Of a stretch of DNA of 64,000 nucleotides, positions 42,468 to 51,566 are shown piece by piece (the stretch's first letter is position 1; each line of letters opens with the position of its first letter). The notes below the pieces were generated by a model. The model saw only the letters and a list, made by a program, of their open reading frames with translations. It was not told where the DNA came from and made no database searches. This stretch comes from Mycolicibacterium neoaurum ATCC 25795 (lineage in GTDB: Bacteria; Actinomycetota; Actinomycetes; Mycobacteriales; Mycobacteriaceae): positions 865,028-929,027 of the forward strand of contig NZ_JMDW01000008.1 in the NCBI RefSeq assembly GCF_000691525.1. The letters are read 5' to 3'. A program made the position numbers and the translations under genes.

Positions 42468-45400
42468 TTGGGTATGCGGCCGGCGGCGCGAATGCCGCAG
42501 CTGACACAGCGGAGCCGGATTCTGATCGGTGTCGCGGTAGCAGTTGTCCTGTTGTTGTTGGTGGGGCCGCGATTCATCGACGGCTATGTCGACTGGCTGT
42601 TCTTCGGTGAGCTCGGGTACCGGTCGGTGTTCACGACGGTGCTGCTCACCCGCATCGCACTGTTCTTCGTGGTGGCGGTCTTCATCGGCGCGGTCGTCTT
42701 CGCCGGCCTGGCGCTGGCCTACCGCACCCGGCCGGTATTCGTGCCCACGGTGGGTCCCAACGATCCGGTGGCCAGGTACCGCACCACGGTGATGAGCCGG
42801 CTGCGGTTGTTCGGCATCGGCATCCCGATCTTCATCGGCCTGCTGGCCGGGATCGTCGCCCAGAGCTACTGGGCCCCGGTGCAGCTGTTCCTCAACGGCG
42901 GTGAATTCGGGATCACGGACCCGCAGTTCGGTATCGACCTCGGCTTCTATGCCTTCGACCTGCCGTTCTACCGGCTGGTGCTCACCTACCTGTTCGTCGC
43001 GGTCTTCCTGGCGTTCGCGGCGAACCTGCTGGGCCACTACCTGTTCGGCGGTATCCGCCTGTCGAATCGTTCCGGTGCACTCACGCGCGCCGCCCGCATC
43101 CAGCTGATCGCGCTGGCGGGCACCCTGGTGCTGCTCAAGGCCGCCGCCTACTGGCTTGACCGCTACGAGCTGCTCAGCAACACCCGCGCCGGAAAGCCCT
43201 TCACCGGTGCCGGTTACACCGATATCAATGCGGTGCTGCCCGCCAAGCTGATCCTGCTGGCCATCGCGGTTATCTGCGCGGTCGCGGTGTTCTCGGCCCT
43301 GGTGCTTCGTGACCTTCGCATCCCGGCCATCGGCCTGGTGCTGCTGCTGTTGTCCTCTTTGGTGGTCGGTGCCGGCTGGCCGCTGATCGTCGAGCAGTTC
43401 AGCGTCAAACCGAATGCGGCGCAGAAGGAAAGCGAATACATCAACCGAAGTATCACCGCGACCCGAGATGCCTACGGGTTGACCGACCAGACGGTGGAGT
43501 ACCGCAACTACGGCGGCGATGCCAATGCCACCGCCCAGCAGGTCTCCTCGGACACGGCGACCACCTCGAACATCCGGCTGCTCGACCCGACGATCGTCAG
43601 CCCGGCGTTCACCCAGTTCCAGCAGGGCAAGAACTTCTACAACTTCCCCGACCAGTTGGCGATGGACCGCTATGTCGGGCCCGACGGGCAGATCCGCGAT
43701 TATGTGGTGGCCGCTCGCGAGCTCAACCCCGACCGGTTGATCGACAACCAGCGTGACTGGATCAACCGGCACACGGTGTACACCCACGGCAACGGCTTCG
43801 TGGCCTCGCCCGCCAACACGGTGCGCGGTATCGCCAACGACCCGAACCAGAACGGTGGTTACCCGGAGTTCCTGGCCAGCGTGGTCGGCGCCAATGGCAG
43901 TGTCATCTCGCCAGGACCGGCGCCGCTGGATCAGCCGCGGGTGTACTTCGGCCCGGTGATCGCCAGCGCCCCTGACGATTACGCCATCGTCGGCAAGGTC
44001 GGCGATGTGGATCGCGAGTACGACTACGAGACCAACACCGAGACCAAGAACTACACCTATCAGGGCAGCGGTGGCGTCCCGGTGGGCAACTGGTTGGCGC
44101 GTGCGGTCTTCGCAGCCAAGTTCGCCGAGCGGAACTTCCTGCTGTCCAACGTGATCGGTGACAACAGCAAGATCTTGTTCAACCGTGATCCGGCCCAGCG
44201 GGTCGAGGCGGTGGCGCCGTGGCTGACCACCGACAACGGTGTGTACCCCGCGATCGTCAACAAGCGGATGGTGTGGATCGTCGACGGCTACACCACGTTG
44301 GACAACTACCCCTATTCGGAGTTGACGACGCTGTCGAACGCGACCATCGACTCCAACGAAGTGGCGGTCAACCGCCTGCTGCCCGATAAGCAGGTGTCCT
44401 ATATCCGCAACTCGGTGAAGGCCACCGTCGATGCCTATGACGGCACGGTGACGCTCTACGCCCAGGACGAGACCGATCCGGTGCTCAAGGCCTGGATGTC
44501 GGTGTTCCCCGGAACGGTGAAGCCCAAGGCGGATATCTCCGAGGAGCTCAAGCAGCATCTGCGCTACCCCGAGGACCTGTTCAAGGTGCAGCGTGCGCTG
44601 TTGGCCAAGTACCACGTCGACGACCCGGTGAAGTTCTTTACCAACGCCGACTTCTGGGATGTGCCACTGGATCCCAACCCGACGGCCAGCAGCTTCCAGC
44701 CGCCGTACTACATCGTGGCCAAGGATCAGGCCAAGCAGAACGGCGAACCGTCGTTCCAGCTGACCAGTGCCATGAACTGGATCCGTCGTGACTTCCTGGC
44801 CGCCTACATCAGTGCCAGCTCGGATCCGGACACCTACGGCAAGCTCACGGTGCTCACGGTGCCCGGGCAGGTCAACGGTCCGAAGCTGGCGTTCAACGCG
44901 ATCAGCACCGATACCGCGGTGTCCACCGAGTTGGGGCAGATCGGTCGCGACGGCCAGAACCGTATCCGGTGGGGCAACCTGCTGACCCTGCCGATCGGTA
45001 ACGGCGGTTTGCTCTATGTCGCACCGATCTACGCCTCACCGGGCACCAGCGACGCGGCCTCGACGTATCCGCGTCTGATCCGCGTGGCCATGATGTACAA
45101 CGACAAGGTCGGGTACGGCCCCACGGTGCGTGATGCACTCGACGAGATCTTCGGCGCCGGAGCGGGTTCCACCGCGACCGGTCCGGCACCGGCCGATGGC
45201 CAGGCCGGGCGTCCGCAGGCGGCACCGACCAACGGTCAGCCCGCGGCCACCCCGCCGGCCGGTCAGCAGGGCCGGACGCCGGCACCGGCGGCCGAACCGC
45301 CCGCGGCGGCTGTGCCCCCGGGTGGACCGGTGACGCTCTCGGGTGCCAAGGCTGCTGCGCTACAGGAGGTCAACTCGGCGCTGGACAATATGCAGCAGGC

Positions 45401-45485
45401 GCAGACCAGCGGCAATTTCGAAGAGTTCGGCGCGGCGTTGCAGCGTCTGGATGATGCGATGAACCGCTACCGCGAGGCGCGCTAG
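42468..45485 (+). CDS. UPF0182 large membrane protein (Rv3193c-like)
   Basis: A 1005-residue protein of the UPF0182 family. About seven transmembrane helices lie in the first 310 residues (for example [16 protein letters not shown] and [16 protein letters not shown]), then a large outside domain, and an Ala/Pro/Gln-rich tail before a final helix. Function unknown. TTG 42468 ([11 protein letters not shown]) fits the remembered family start and puts TGGAG eight bases upstream; ATG 42474 is the alternative. A long antisense ORF over this gene is a codon-bias shadow. Confidence 0.88.
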   Translation: MGMRPAARMPQLTQRSRILIGVAVAVVLLLLVGPRFIDGYVDWLFFGELGYRSVFTTVLLTRIALFFVVAVFIGAVVFAGLALAYRTRPVFVPTVGPNDPVARYRTTVMSRLRLFGIGIPIFIGLLAGIVAQSYWAPVQLFLNGGEFGITDPQFGIDLGFYAFDLPFYRLVLTYLFVAVFLAFAANLLGHYLFGGIRLSNRSGALTRAARIQLIALAGTLVLLKAAAYWLDRYELLSNTRAGKPFTGAGYTDINAVLPAKLILLAIAVICAVAVFSALVLRDLRIPAIGLVLLLLSSLVVGAGWPLIVEQFSVKPNAAQKESEYINRSITATRDAYGLTDQTVEYRNYGGDANATAQQVSSDTATTSNIRLLDPTIVSPAFTQFQQGKNFYNFPDQLAMDRYVGPDGQIRDYVVAARELNPDRLIDNQRDWINRHTVYTHGNGFVASPANTVRGIANDPNQNGGYPEFLASVVGANGSVISPGPAPLDQPRVYFGPVIASAPDDYAIVGKVGDVDREYDYETNTETKNYTYQGSGGVPVGNWLARAVFAAKFAERNFLLSNVIGDNSKILFNRDPAQRVEAVAPWLTTDNGVYPAIVNKRMVWIVDGYTTLDNYPYSELTTLSNATIDSNEVAVNRLLPDKQVSYIRNSVKATVDAYDGTVTLYAQDETDPVLKAWMSVFPGTVKPKADISEELKQHLRYPEDLFKVQRALLAKYHVDDPVKFFTNADFWDVPLDPNPTASSFQPPYYIVAKDQAKQNGEPSFQLTSAMNWIRRDFLAAYISASSDPDTYGKLTVLTVPGQVNGPKLAFNAISTDTAVSTELGQIGRDGQNRIRWGNLLTLPIGNGGLLYVAPIYASPGTSDAASTYPRLIRVAMMYNDKVGYGPTVRDALDEIFGAGAGSTATGPAPADGQAGRPQAAPTNGQPAATPPAGQQGRTPAPAAEPPAAAVPPGGPVTLSGAKAAALQEVNSALDNMQQAQTSGNFEEFGAALQRLDDAMNRYREAR

Positions 45486-45496
45486 TCATTTTGTGT

Positions 45497-45553
45497 TGAC
45501 TCTGCGCCCACGGCGGAAAAGTGCGAGAGCACGTCGCCGTGGGCGCAGAGTCA
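45497..45553. terminator. Nested 19-bp stem-loop after the UPF0182 gene
   Basis: Perfect 19-bp arms 45497-45515 (core CTCTGCGCCCACGGCG) and 45535-45553. The 19-base loop itself holds a second hairpin, GTGC GAGA GCAC. It starts 11 bases after the stop codon. The rest of the gap to 45654 shows only the SD of the next gene. Confidence 0.7.
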
Positions 45554-45654
45554 TCTTCCCGTCGGGCCACTTGTAGTTCGTTCCAAGAAGACGCCAAGTG
45601 CGTCGCGGGAGGCTTTTCGCAGTTGCACACCGCACTGCCTGAAAGGACTCTCGC

Positions 45655-47040
45655 ATGCCCCTGGCCGACTCCGTCGACAGCGACGTCGTGTCGACACTGC
45701 CCGAGCACGTCAGCGCCCTGGTGGCGCTGCCCGGTGAGCCCGGTTACGAGCGCTGCACGCCGTGGAACGTCGCGGTCGCGGTGCAGCCGGCCGCCGTGGT
45801 GTTCTCGACGGCGCCGCACCACGTGGCCGAGACCGTGCGGTTCGCGGCGTCCCATGGTCTGCGCGTGGCCGTTCAAGCAACCGGGCACGGTGCCACCGCG
45901 ATCGGCTCGGACACCCTGCTGATCCTCACCGGCGCGATGACGGACTGTGTGGTCGACCCGGACACCCGGACCGCGCGCGTCGGCGCCGGAGCGCGGTGGC
46001 AGCAGGTCCTCGATGCCGCTGCGCCACACGGGTTGGCGCCCCTGTGCGGGTCGTCACCGAGTGTCGGGGTGGTCGGTTTCCTCACCGGTTGCGGCATCGG
46101 GCCCTTGGTCCGCAGTGTCGGATTGTCCTCCGATCATGTGCGTGCTTTCGACGTGGTGACGGGCGCGGGAGAGTGCCTGCGGGTGACCCCTGAGGCCCAC
46201 AGTGAGCTCTTCTGGGGGCTGCGCGGGGGCAAGGCCACCCTCGGCATCGTGACGGCGGTGGAGATCGACCTGCTGCCGATCTCCGAGTTCTATGGCGGCG
46301 CGCTGTATTTCGACGGTGGTGACGCCGCCGCGGTGCTGCGCGAATGGGCGCAGTGGAGCGTCGGGTTGCCGGAGAACATCAATACCTCCATCGCCATGGC
46401 GCAATTGCCGCCGCTGCCCGGTGTTCCGGAACCATTGGCCGGACGGTTGACCGTGGCGGTGCGCTATACCGCGTTGGACGACTTCCCCGAGGCCGCAGCG
46501 CTTCTGGCACCGATGCGGGAGGCGGCCACGCCGATTCTGGACACCGTCGGGGTGCTGCCGTACCCGGCCATCGGTGCGGTGCACGCCGACCCGGTCGACC
46601 CGATGCCCATTCACGAGGCGCAGGTGTTGTTGCGCGACTTGGATTCTGACGCGGTGAGCGTGGTGTTGGACGCGGCCGGGCCGGGTTCGGGATCGGTGCA
46701 GACCATCGTCGAGGTCCGCATGCTCGGGGGTGCCATGGCCCGGCAGGCGCCGCATCCCAGTGCGTTCTGCCACCGCAACGCCAAGTATGCGGTGACGGTC
46801 ATCGGGGTACCGATGGGTCCTGCTGCCGACGCGGTTGTCCCGCAGGCCGACGCGCTCACCGCGGCGTTGCAACCGTGGTCCACGGGCGGATTGCTGCCCA
46901 ATTTCGCGCCGGCGACCGATGATGCGCGGACGGCACGCGTCTACGACGCGGACACCAGGCGCCGGTTGGCCGACCTCGCCGATCATTTCGATCCCGAAAG
47001 GGTTCTCGCGGTCGGGCAGGCGGTCCGATTCGCGCGCTAA
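45655..47040 (+). CDS. FAD-linked oxidoreductase (BBE/PCMH-type, covalent flavin)
   Basis: A 461-residue flavoprotein of the berberine bridge enzyme / 6-hydroxynicotine oxidase type. The FAD domain has QATGHGA with the covalent-link His at H78, and CGSSPSVGVVGFLTGCGIG; the C-terminus YDADTRRRLADLADHFDPERVLA is the BBE-type end. The usual NY(x)N-like dyad is not clear. AAGGA lies before the ATG. Substrate unknown; the gene is outside the conserved core order. Confidence 0.88.
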   Translation: MPLADSVDSDVVSTLPEHVSALVALPGEPGYERCTPWNVAVAVQPAAVVFSTAPHHVAETVRFAASHGLRVAVQATGHGATAIGSDTLLILTGAMTDCVVDPDTRTARVGAGARWQQVLDAAAPHGLAPLCGSSPSVGVVGFLTGCGIGPLVRSVGLSSDHVRAFDVVTGAGECLRVTPEAHSELFWGLRGGKATLGIVTAVEIDLLPISEFYGGALYFDGGDAAAVLREWAQWSVGLPENINTSIAMAQLPPLPGVPEPLAGRLTVAVRYTALDDFPEAAALLAPMREAATPILDTVGVLPYPAIGAVHADPVDPMPIHEAQVLLRDLDSDAVSVVLDAAGPGSGSVQTIVEVRMLGGAMARQAPHPSAFCHRNAKYAVTVIGVPMGPAADAVVPQADALTAALQPWSTGGLLPNFAPATDDARTARVYDADTRRRLADLADHFDPERVLAVGQAVRFAR

Positions 47041-47061
47041 AACCATGGCTGAGCAGCCGAT

Positions 47062-47090
47062 TTGGCGTGCTGAACGCCCTTGGGTAATGT
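47062..47090 (+). promoter_or_regulatory. Promoter of the initiator tRNA gene
   Basis: -35 TTGGCG (47062-47067), 17-base spacer, -10 TAATGT (47085-47090). The expected start point, about 47097, is six bases before the tRNA. Confidence 0.75.
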
Positions 47091-47102
47091 TGTGTTCACC
47101 GA

Positions 47103-47176
47103 CGCGGGGTGGAGCAGCTCGGTAGCTCGCTGGGCTCATAACCCAGAGGTCGCAGGTTCGAATCCTGTCCCCGCTA
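47103..47176 (+). tRNA. Initiator tRNA-fMet (CAT anticodon)
   Basis: All cloverleaf parts fit: acceptor CGCGGGG with CCCCGCT, D arm GAGC/GCTC, anticodon stem CTGGG/CCCAG around CTCATAA, T arm GCAGG/CCTGT with TTCGAAT. Initiator marks are the three G:C pairs closing the anticodon stem and the unpaired first position (C1 against T72; E. coli has C1-A72). The 3' CCA is not encoded (ACTA follows). Confidence 0.95.
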
Positions 47177-47206
47177 CTAGTGTGATGTCGCAAGACATCG
47201 GAATAG

Positions 47207-47237
47207 CCGCGGACCTACTTTAGGTCCGCGGTTTTTT
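47207..47237 (+). terminator. Intrinsic terminator of the tRNA gene
   Basis: CCGCGGACCT (47207-47216) pairs with AGGTCCGCGG (47222-47231), loop of 5, then six Ts (47232-47237). A smaller hairpin GATGTC GCAA GACATC (47184-47199) precedes it. This is the only classical strong T-run terminator in the window. Confidence 0.9.
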
Positions 47238-47318
47238 CCGTTTGCGGCGATTTGAAAGCGCCGGTGCGCACGTGGTTGCGGGTGCACGTTGCCGGGTCGG
47301 CTATGGTGCGCCCAGCGG

Positions 47319-48932
47319 TCAGCGCACGCAGGGAATGCGGGCGCCCGACATCTCGGTCAGATCGGTCGGCGCGGGTGCGTGTGTTCCGGTCGCGGTCGCG
47401 TCCACCGTCGTGATTTCTGCGGGCACCGCCGTTTCTCCTGCGCCCGGCGACATTCCGCTCTCGTAACCGTTCACGGGGTAGTCGGAGCCGATGGTGACGA
47501 CGACGGTGTTGAGCGGCACCGCGGTGGACGATTCGGATGTCACGGCGATGGGCAAGTCGTTCGCGACCGCGGCGGCTGCGGGCTCGGCGCCGGGGCCGTA
47601 CTCGACGGTGGTGGTGTCCGACAGCGCCTCGGCGGTGCCGATGTCACCGCGGGTGAAGCCGTGAGCGCTCAGCTCCTTGGCGACGCTGGTCGCCAGCCCC
47701 GTGTGCCCGGTCGCATTGACGACACTGACCGCTGCCGGCTCGTCGTTTGACATCGAAGGGCTTGCGGGGACAGGAGGATTCGGCGAGCCGGTCTGGAACA
47801 GGTTCTGCACGATCGATCGGATCGTCGTGACGTCGACGATGTTCACGTCCTGCCCGAGCGGGTCCTGACCGAATTCTCCGATCGGCAGCGTGTACAACGA
47901 CATCGGCTTGTCGCTCAGCGCCGACGCCTGATCGACGAACTTCATCATGTCGAATCCCGCGTCGACGGCCACGTTCTGCTTGGCCACCTCCGCGAGGTGT
48001 CGCAGCGCGGCGGGGTTCGACAGGGAGCCACCGTCCCGCACGGCCTTCACGAGCGAGACGATGAACGCCTGCTGGCGGCGCGTGCGGTCCAGGTCGGTGA
48101 AGAGGTCGTTGTTGAGGTCGCGGCGCTGCCGGACGAAGGCCATCGACTGGGCGGCGTCGATCTGCTGGACCCCGCGGTGAAAATCGGCGCCCGAGAAGTC
48201 GTCGGCGGTGTCGTCGTTCAGGCACACCGTGATCGGCTGGACAACCTGCGCGATCTGGAAAAATGCGCCGAGGGTGACCTCGATGAAGTGGTCGACGGGA
48301 ACGCGCAGTAGGTCGCTGATCGTGTTGATCTGGGCCTTGCGGCCGGCCTCGCGCGCGATCTGCTCGTTGGCCGCGGGATCGGTGGACGTCGACCCGCTGT
48401 CGGCGAGTGAGTTCATCGTCTCCTGGTAGGCCAGACCGTAGGCCTGCTTGATCTTTCCCTGGCACTCGCCACTGGGGCAGCCGTGCAGGCGCACATAGTC
48501 GTCGCGCGGGATCGACACCGCGGTCACGGGACCGTTGCCGCCCGGCACATGCAGGAGGATGAGCACGTTGGCGTTGTAGCCGCCGACCGTCTCATCACCC
48601 GCGTGCAGGGCGTCGTACAGGTCCTTTGGCAGCGGATTGCCGTGCTGATCCAATCGGCTGTCGAGACCCATGATGAGGATGTTCTGGTCACCTCCGGTCG
48701 AGGTCGCCGCACCCGCGAGCGCCTCGGAGGTGGTGATCCCCCCTGCGATGTTGCGGTACACCGACCATCCGACGCCCGTGATGACGATCGTGGCGACCGC
48801 GATGAGAGCGGTGATCGTGCGGAGGACGACCCGTCCGCGGCGCGACGGACCGCGCCGCGGCATACGGTGGCGCGGACCTCGCACCTGCGGCAGCACATCG
48901 GTGACCGGCCCGGCGGGCTCACGTTGTGGCAT
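47319..48932 (-). CDS. LytR-CpsA-Psr (LCP) cell-wall ligase
   Basis: A 537-residue LCP protein, expected to attach arabinogalactan to peptidoglycan. Residues 1-35 are cytoplasmic and basic, one transmembrane helix follows (36-60), then the LCP domain (about 80-300: NILIMGLDSR, VSIPRDDYV, and the Arg pair in MAFVRQRRDLNNDLFTDLDR) and a LytR_C domain (about 405-500, AVSVVNATGHTGLATSVAKEL). Domain order matches mycobacterial Lcp/CpsA proteins. No neighbouring wall gene. Confidence 0.92.
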   Translation of the reverse strand: MPQREPAGPVTDVLPQVRGPRHRMPRRGPSRRGRVVLRTITALIAVATIVITGVGWSVYRNIAGGITTSEALAGAATSTGGDQNILIMGLDSRLDQHGNPLPKDLYDALHAGDETVGGYNANVLILLHVPGGNGPVTAVSIPRDDYVRLHGCPSGECQGKIKQAYGLAYQETMNSLADSGSTSTDPAANEQIAREAGRKAQINTISDLLRVPVDHFIEVTLGAFFQIAQVVQPITVCLNDDTADDFSGADFHRGVQQIDAAQSMAFVRQRRDLNNDLFTDLDRTRRQQAFIVSLVKAVRDGGSLSNPAALRHLAEVAKQNVAVDAGFDMMKFVDQASALSDKPMSLYTLPIGEFGQDPLGQDVNIVDVTTIRSIVQNLFQTGSPNPPVPASPSMSNDEPAAVSVVNATGHTGLATSVAKELSAHGFTRGDIGTAEALSDTTTVEYGPGAEPAAAAVANDLPIAVTSESSTAVPLNTVVVTIGSDYPVNGYESGMSPGAGETAVPAEITTVDATATGTHAPAPTDLTEMSGARIPCVR

Positions 48933-49164
48933 GACGATCCGGAATTATCCGTGGCGACTCTGAGAAGCACCTGATAACCGACTTGGGGGAACGGGTTTCG
49001 GTCGAGTGACGTTGCGCACGGGAGAAAGCGCTGATCGAGGTACTAAGCCGGTGAGCGGGTCGACGTCGCTCTCGCGGCTCGCCAGCCGTTCGTGACACTG
49101 TGGCCCGCGAGATCAGCCAGAATGTGCGACAGGACAAAGCAGTGTCAACAGGGGAGGGGCTGAT

Positions 49165-49344
49165 ATGGGCGAGGAACAGCAACCACCGAAGAGCAAATAC
49201 TCGGTGCTACCGCCGCCGGTCGACCTGTCCCAGACGGTGGCCGCCGTCGATGTATCCGAGACCGAGGTCGAACACGGGGGTCGGCCCGAGGACAACATCG
49301 GCGCCGACCCCTACCTGCGCATCACCGGCTGGAAACAGCCTTAG
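49165..49344 (+). CDS. 59-residue conserved-looking hypothetical protein
   Basis: A short ORF with a very strong SD (GGGGAGGGG, five bases before the ATG). The peptide is acidic and polar, starts MGEEQQPPKSKYSVLPPPV and ends DPYLRITGWKQP, with no signal peptide or membrane segment. It lies alone between the LCP and VOC genes; 48933-49164 upstream shows no other gene. Function unknown; the SD is the main reason to accept it. Confidence 0.6.
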   Translation: MGEEQQPPKSKYSVLPPPVDLSQTVAAVDVSETEVEHGGRPEDNIGADPYLRITGWKQP

Positions 49345-49378
49345 TCGCAGACGGTACGACGCGACGTAACCTGAGTGC

Positions 49379-49846
49379 TCACCCGCTCATGCCGGACAGG
49401 TCGGGCACGTTCTGCATCAACTCGATACGGGTGCCGTCCGGGTCGGTCAGATAGATGAAGCGTCCCGAGGTGGGATCCGCCGGATCCCCCAGCACCGTGC
49501 GGGTCGACTCTACGAACGTCCCGCCCGCGGCCACGATCGCTTCGGTCAGGCCGTCGACGTCCTCCACGCGGAACGACAGGTGGGTGAAGCCGAGTTCGGT
49601 CATCGGTTTGCGTTGTCCGGAACCGGTGGTGGGCACATCGACCCATTGCAGCAACTCGATCCGGATGTCGTTGCGGATGAGCATCGCGGAGCGGAACCGG
49701 CCTTCCTGCTCCATGGTGGCGGCGACCTCGTTGTTGTCGAAGTCCAGCTGATAGAGCTTCACGAATCCGAAGACGTCGGTGTAGAAGCGGATGGAACGGT
49801 CGAGGTCGGTGACGCAGATTCCGATATGCGAGAAGCCCTGGATCAT
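49379..49846 (-). CDS. VOC-family (glyoxalase/dioxygenase fold) protein
   Basis: A 155-residue protein with two beta-alpha-beta-beta-beta modules. Probable metal ligands are H7 (FSHIGICV), E in RIELLQWV, H in FTHLSFRV and E in TRIELMQ, the H-E-H-E set of metal-dependent VOC enzymes (lactoylglutathione lyase, methylmalonyl-CoA epimerase). Substrate unknown. ATG 49846 (MIQGFSHIG) is the family-like start, with no SD seen. Confidence 0.85.
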   Translation of the reverse strand: MIQGFSHIGICVTDLDRSIRFYTDVFGFVKLYQLDFDNNEVAATMEQEGRFRSAMLIRNDIRIELLQWVDVPTTGSGQRKPMTELGFTHLSFRVEDVDGLTEAIVAAGGTFVESTRTVLGDPADPTSGRFIYLTDPDGTRIELMQNVPDLSGMSG

Positions 49847-49906
49847 GACAGGAGTGTCGCAGACCACACCACCCGCCGGTGTCACTACACGGCGAGCCAG
49901 CCCGGG

Positions 49907-50479
49907 TCAGGCGCGGAAGGCGTCGATGGCCAACGCGGCGAAGCGCCGCGCCGCCGCTTCGCGCCTGTGTTGGGGTATCGACGCGAGGGCACGTCCGGCC
50001 AGCAGGACCAGGATGAGGTCATCGATGGTGAAGTCGGCGCGCAGCCGACCTGCCGCCTGCGCCCTGCGCGCCAGTGCGGTCAGGGATGCCAATGCCGCTC
50101 GGCGGTGAGCGGCGTAGTCGGACGCGTCGAACTGAGCCGTGTCGAATTGCGCCGAGGTGAATGCGTCGACGAAACCTTGATTACGTCCGTTGAGCACACA
50201 GACCTGCTCGATCACCGAACAGAACCCACGCCAGGGATCCGTGTCCGCGCATCCTTCGTCGACGATCGTGGTGCACAGGCGCACTTCGTCGGCGAACACC
50301 GCGCCCACGAGATCGGTCTTGGAAGGGAAGCGTCGGTAGAGCGTCGCCGGGCCGACCTCGGCCCGCCGTGCGATTTCCCGCATGGTCACCTCGAGTCCGC
50401 GTTCGGCGAACAATTCGCGTGCCACAGCCAGCACACGGTCGCGGTTGTCTCGCGCGTCCGAGCGCAACATCTGGGTCAT
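49907..50479 (-). CDS. TetR-family regulator
   Basis: A 190-residue TetR regulator (MTQMLRSDARDNRDRVL); HTH VTMREIARRAEVGPATLYRRFPSKTDLV; C-terminal domain with SETR-like Cys residues. A GTG at 50527 would add 16 residues but lies inside the palindrome 50509-50528, so ATG 50479 is preferred. Divergent from an MDR-type oxidoreductase it very likely controls. Confidence 0.88.
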   Translation of the reverse strand: MTQMLRSDARDNRDRVLAVARELFAERGLEVTMREIARRAEVGPATLYRRFPSKTDLVGAVFADEVRLCTTIVDEGCADTDPWRGFCSVIEQVCVLNGRNQGFVDAFTSAQFDTAQFDASDYAAHRRAALASLTALARRAQAAGRLRADFTIDDLILVLLAGRALASIPQHRREAAARRFAALAIDAFRA

Positions 50480-50497
50480 CTGAGTGGCGGTGCTTCT

Positions 50498-50528
50498 CAC
50501 TTGGGTCAAGTGGACGGGGTCGTCCACT
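50498..50528. promoter_or_regulatory. Overlapping palindromic operators in the TetR/oxidoreductase gap
   Basis: AGTGGAC (50509-50515) and GTCCACT (50522-50528) are perfect 7-bp arms around a 6-base spacer. A second palindrome, CACTTG GGT CAAGTG (50498-50512), overlaps it. The size and place, 19-50 bases upstream of the TetR start and 41-71 upstream of the reductase, suit a self-regulating TetR operator. Confidence 0.7.
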
Positions 50529-50568
50529 AACGTCCGAGCGTACTCGACGTGAGATGAGGAGTTGGCCG

Positions 50569-51534
50569 ATGCGCGCAGTGAGAATCCAGCGGTTTGGCGA
50601 TCCGAGCGGCATGGAAATCATCGATATCGCGCACCCCACACCGGAACCGGATCAGGTCGTGATCGAGACCGCGGCGATCGGAGTCGGTGGTGTGGACGCG
50701 ATGATCCGACGCGGCACTGTCGCGGATATGCATCCGGTGCCCGCCGGGCTGATCCCCGGCAGTGAGGTGGCCGGGGTGGTGTCGGGGGTCGGAGCCGATG
50801 TCGACGCTTCCTGGGTGGGACGGCGGGTGTGGGCGTTCACCGGAATCGGCGGCGGTTACTGCGCTTTCGCAACCGCCCGGGTATCGGATATCGCGGTGTT
50901 ACCGGACGAGCTGTCCTACGTGGATGCCGTCGCGGTGGGAGGCGCGGGTCCCGTCGCACATTTCGCGTTGGCCCACGCCCACTTCGGTTCCGCCGACTCC
51001 GTCCTCGTACGCGGCGGCTCGGGCAGCATCGGCATCGCCACGGTGGAACTCGCTGCAGCTGCGGGTGCGAAGGTCGTCGCGGTCACCACGTCCTCGCGGG
51101 ATCGCGGGCAACGCCTCGGCGAGCTCGGCGCCACGCACATCCTCGATCGCGAGGGCAATGGCGATCCTGACGCGCCGACACATTTCGACGTGATCATCGA
51201 CATCGTGGGCGGTGACGCCGTCCCGGAGTTCATCGACCGGCTTGCACCGAACGGCCGGATGGTCATCGCAGGCATGGTGGCCGGGCCGGTGCCTGAAGAT
51301 GTGGGAGCACGCTTGTTGGGCGGGTTCCAGCTATCGCGCTCGCTGGCGACGTTCAGCCTCGACACCATCGGCGAGGACGCCAAAGATGTTGTTCGCCGGC
51401 AACAGTTCGACGCCGTGACGCGCGGTGCATTGCACGCGGTGGTACAGGACGTGCTGCCGCTGGAGCGTGCCGCGGACGCGCATCGTCTGATGGATGCCGG
51501 GCAGGTGTTCGGGCGCATCGTCTTGACGCCATAG
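50569..51534 (+). CDS. Zinc-free MDR/quinone oxidoreductase
   Basis: A 321-residue medium-chain dehydrogenase/reductase of the quinone oxidoreductase type. The GroES-like N-terminal half has no zinc Cys set; the Rossmann half has LVRGGSGSIGIATVELAAAAGAKVVAVTTS and NADPH-typical TSSRDR. GAGGAG precedes the ATG. Divergent from the TetR gene, so it is likely induced by an electrophile or quinone sensed by that regulator. Confidence 0.9.
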   Translation: MRAVRIQRFGDPSGMEIIDIAHPTPEPDQVVIETAAIGVGGVDAMIRRGTVADMHPVPAGLIPGSEVAGVVSGVGADVDASWVGRRVWAFTGIGGGYCAFATARVSDIAVLPDELSYVDAVAVGGAGPVAHFALAHAHFGSADSVLVRGGSGSIGIATVELAAAAGAKVVAVTTSSRDRGQRLGELGATHILDREGNGDPDAPTHFDVIIDIVGGDAVPEFIDRLAPNGRMVIAGMVAGPVPEDVGARLLGGFQLSRSLATFSLDTIGEDAKDVVRRQQFDAVTRGALHAVVQDVLPLERAADAHRLMDAGQVFGRIVLTP

Positions 51535-51566
51535 TCGGACGCATGGGTTGACGGCTGAAACTCTCG

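Noticed and set aside
41277..44615. 1112-codon open frame antisense to the PDZ-Lon and UPF0182 genes
   Set aside because: It mirrors a strongly biased high-GC coding strand; the translation is His/Arg/Gly-rich with no domain, and the sense genes have clear families.
47103..47176. tRNA as an integration site (attachment site) for the accessory region
   Set aside because: No integrase gene or repeated copy of the tRNA 3' end was found downstream in the window.
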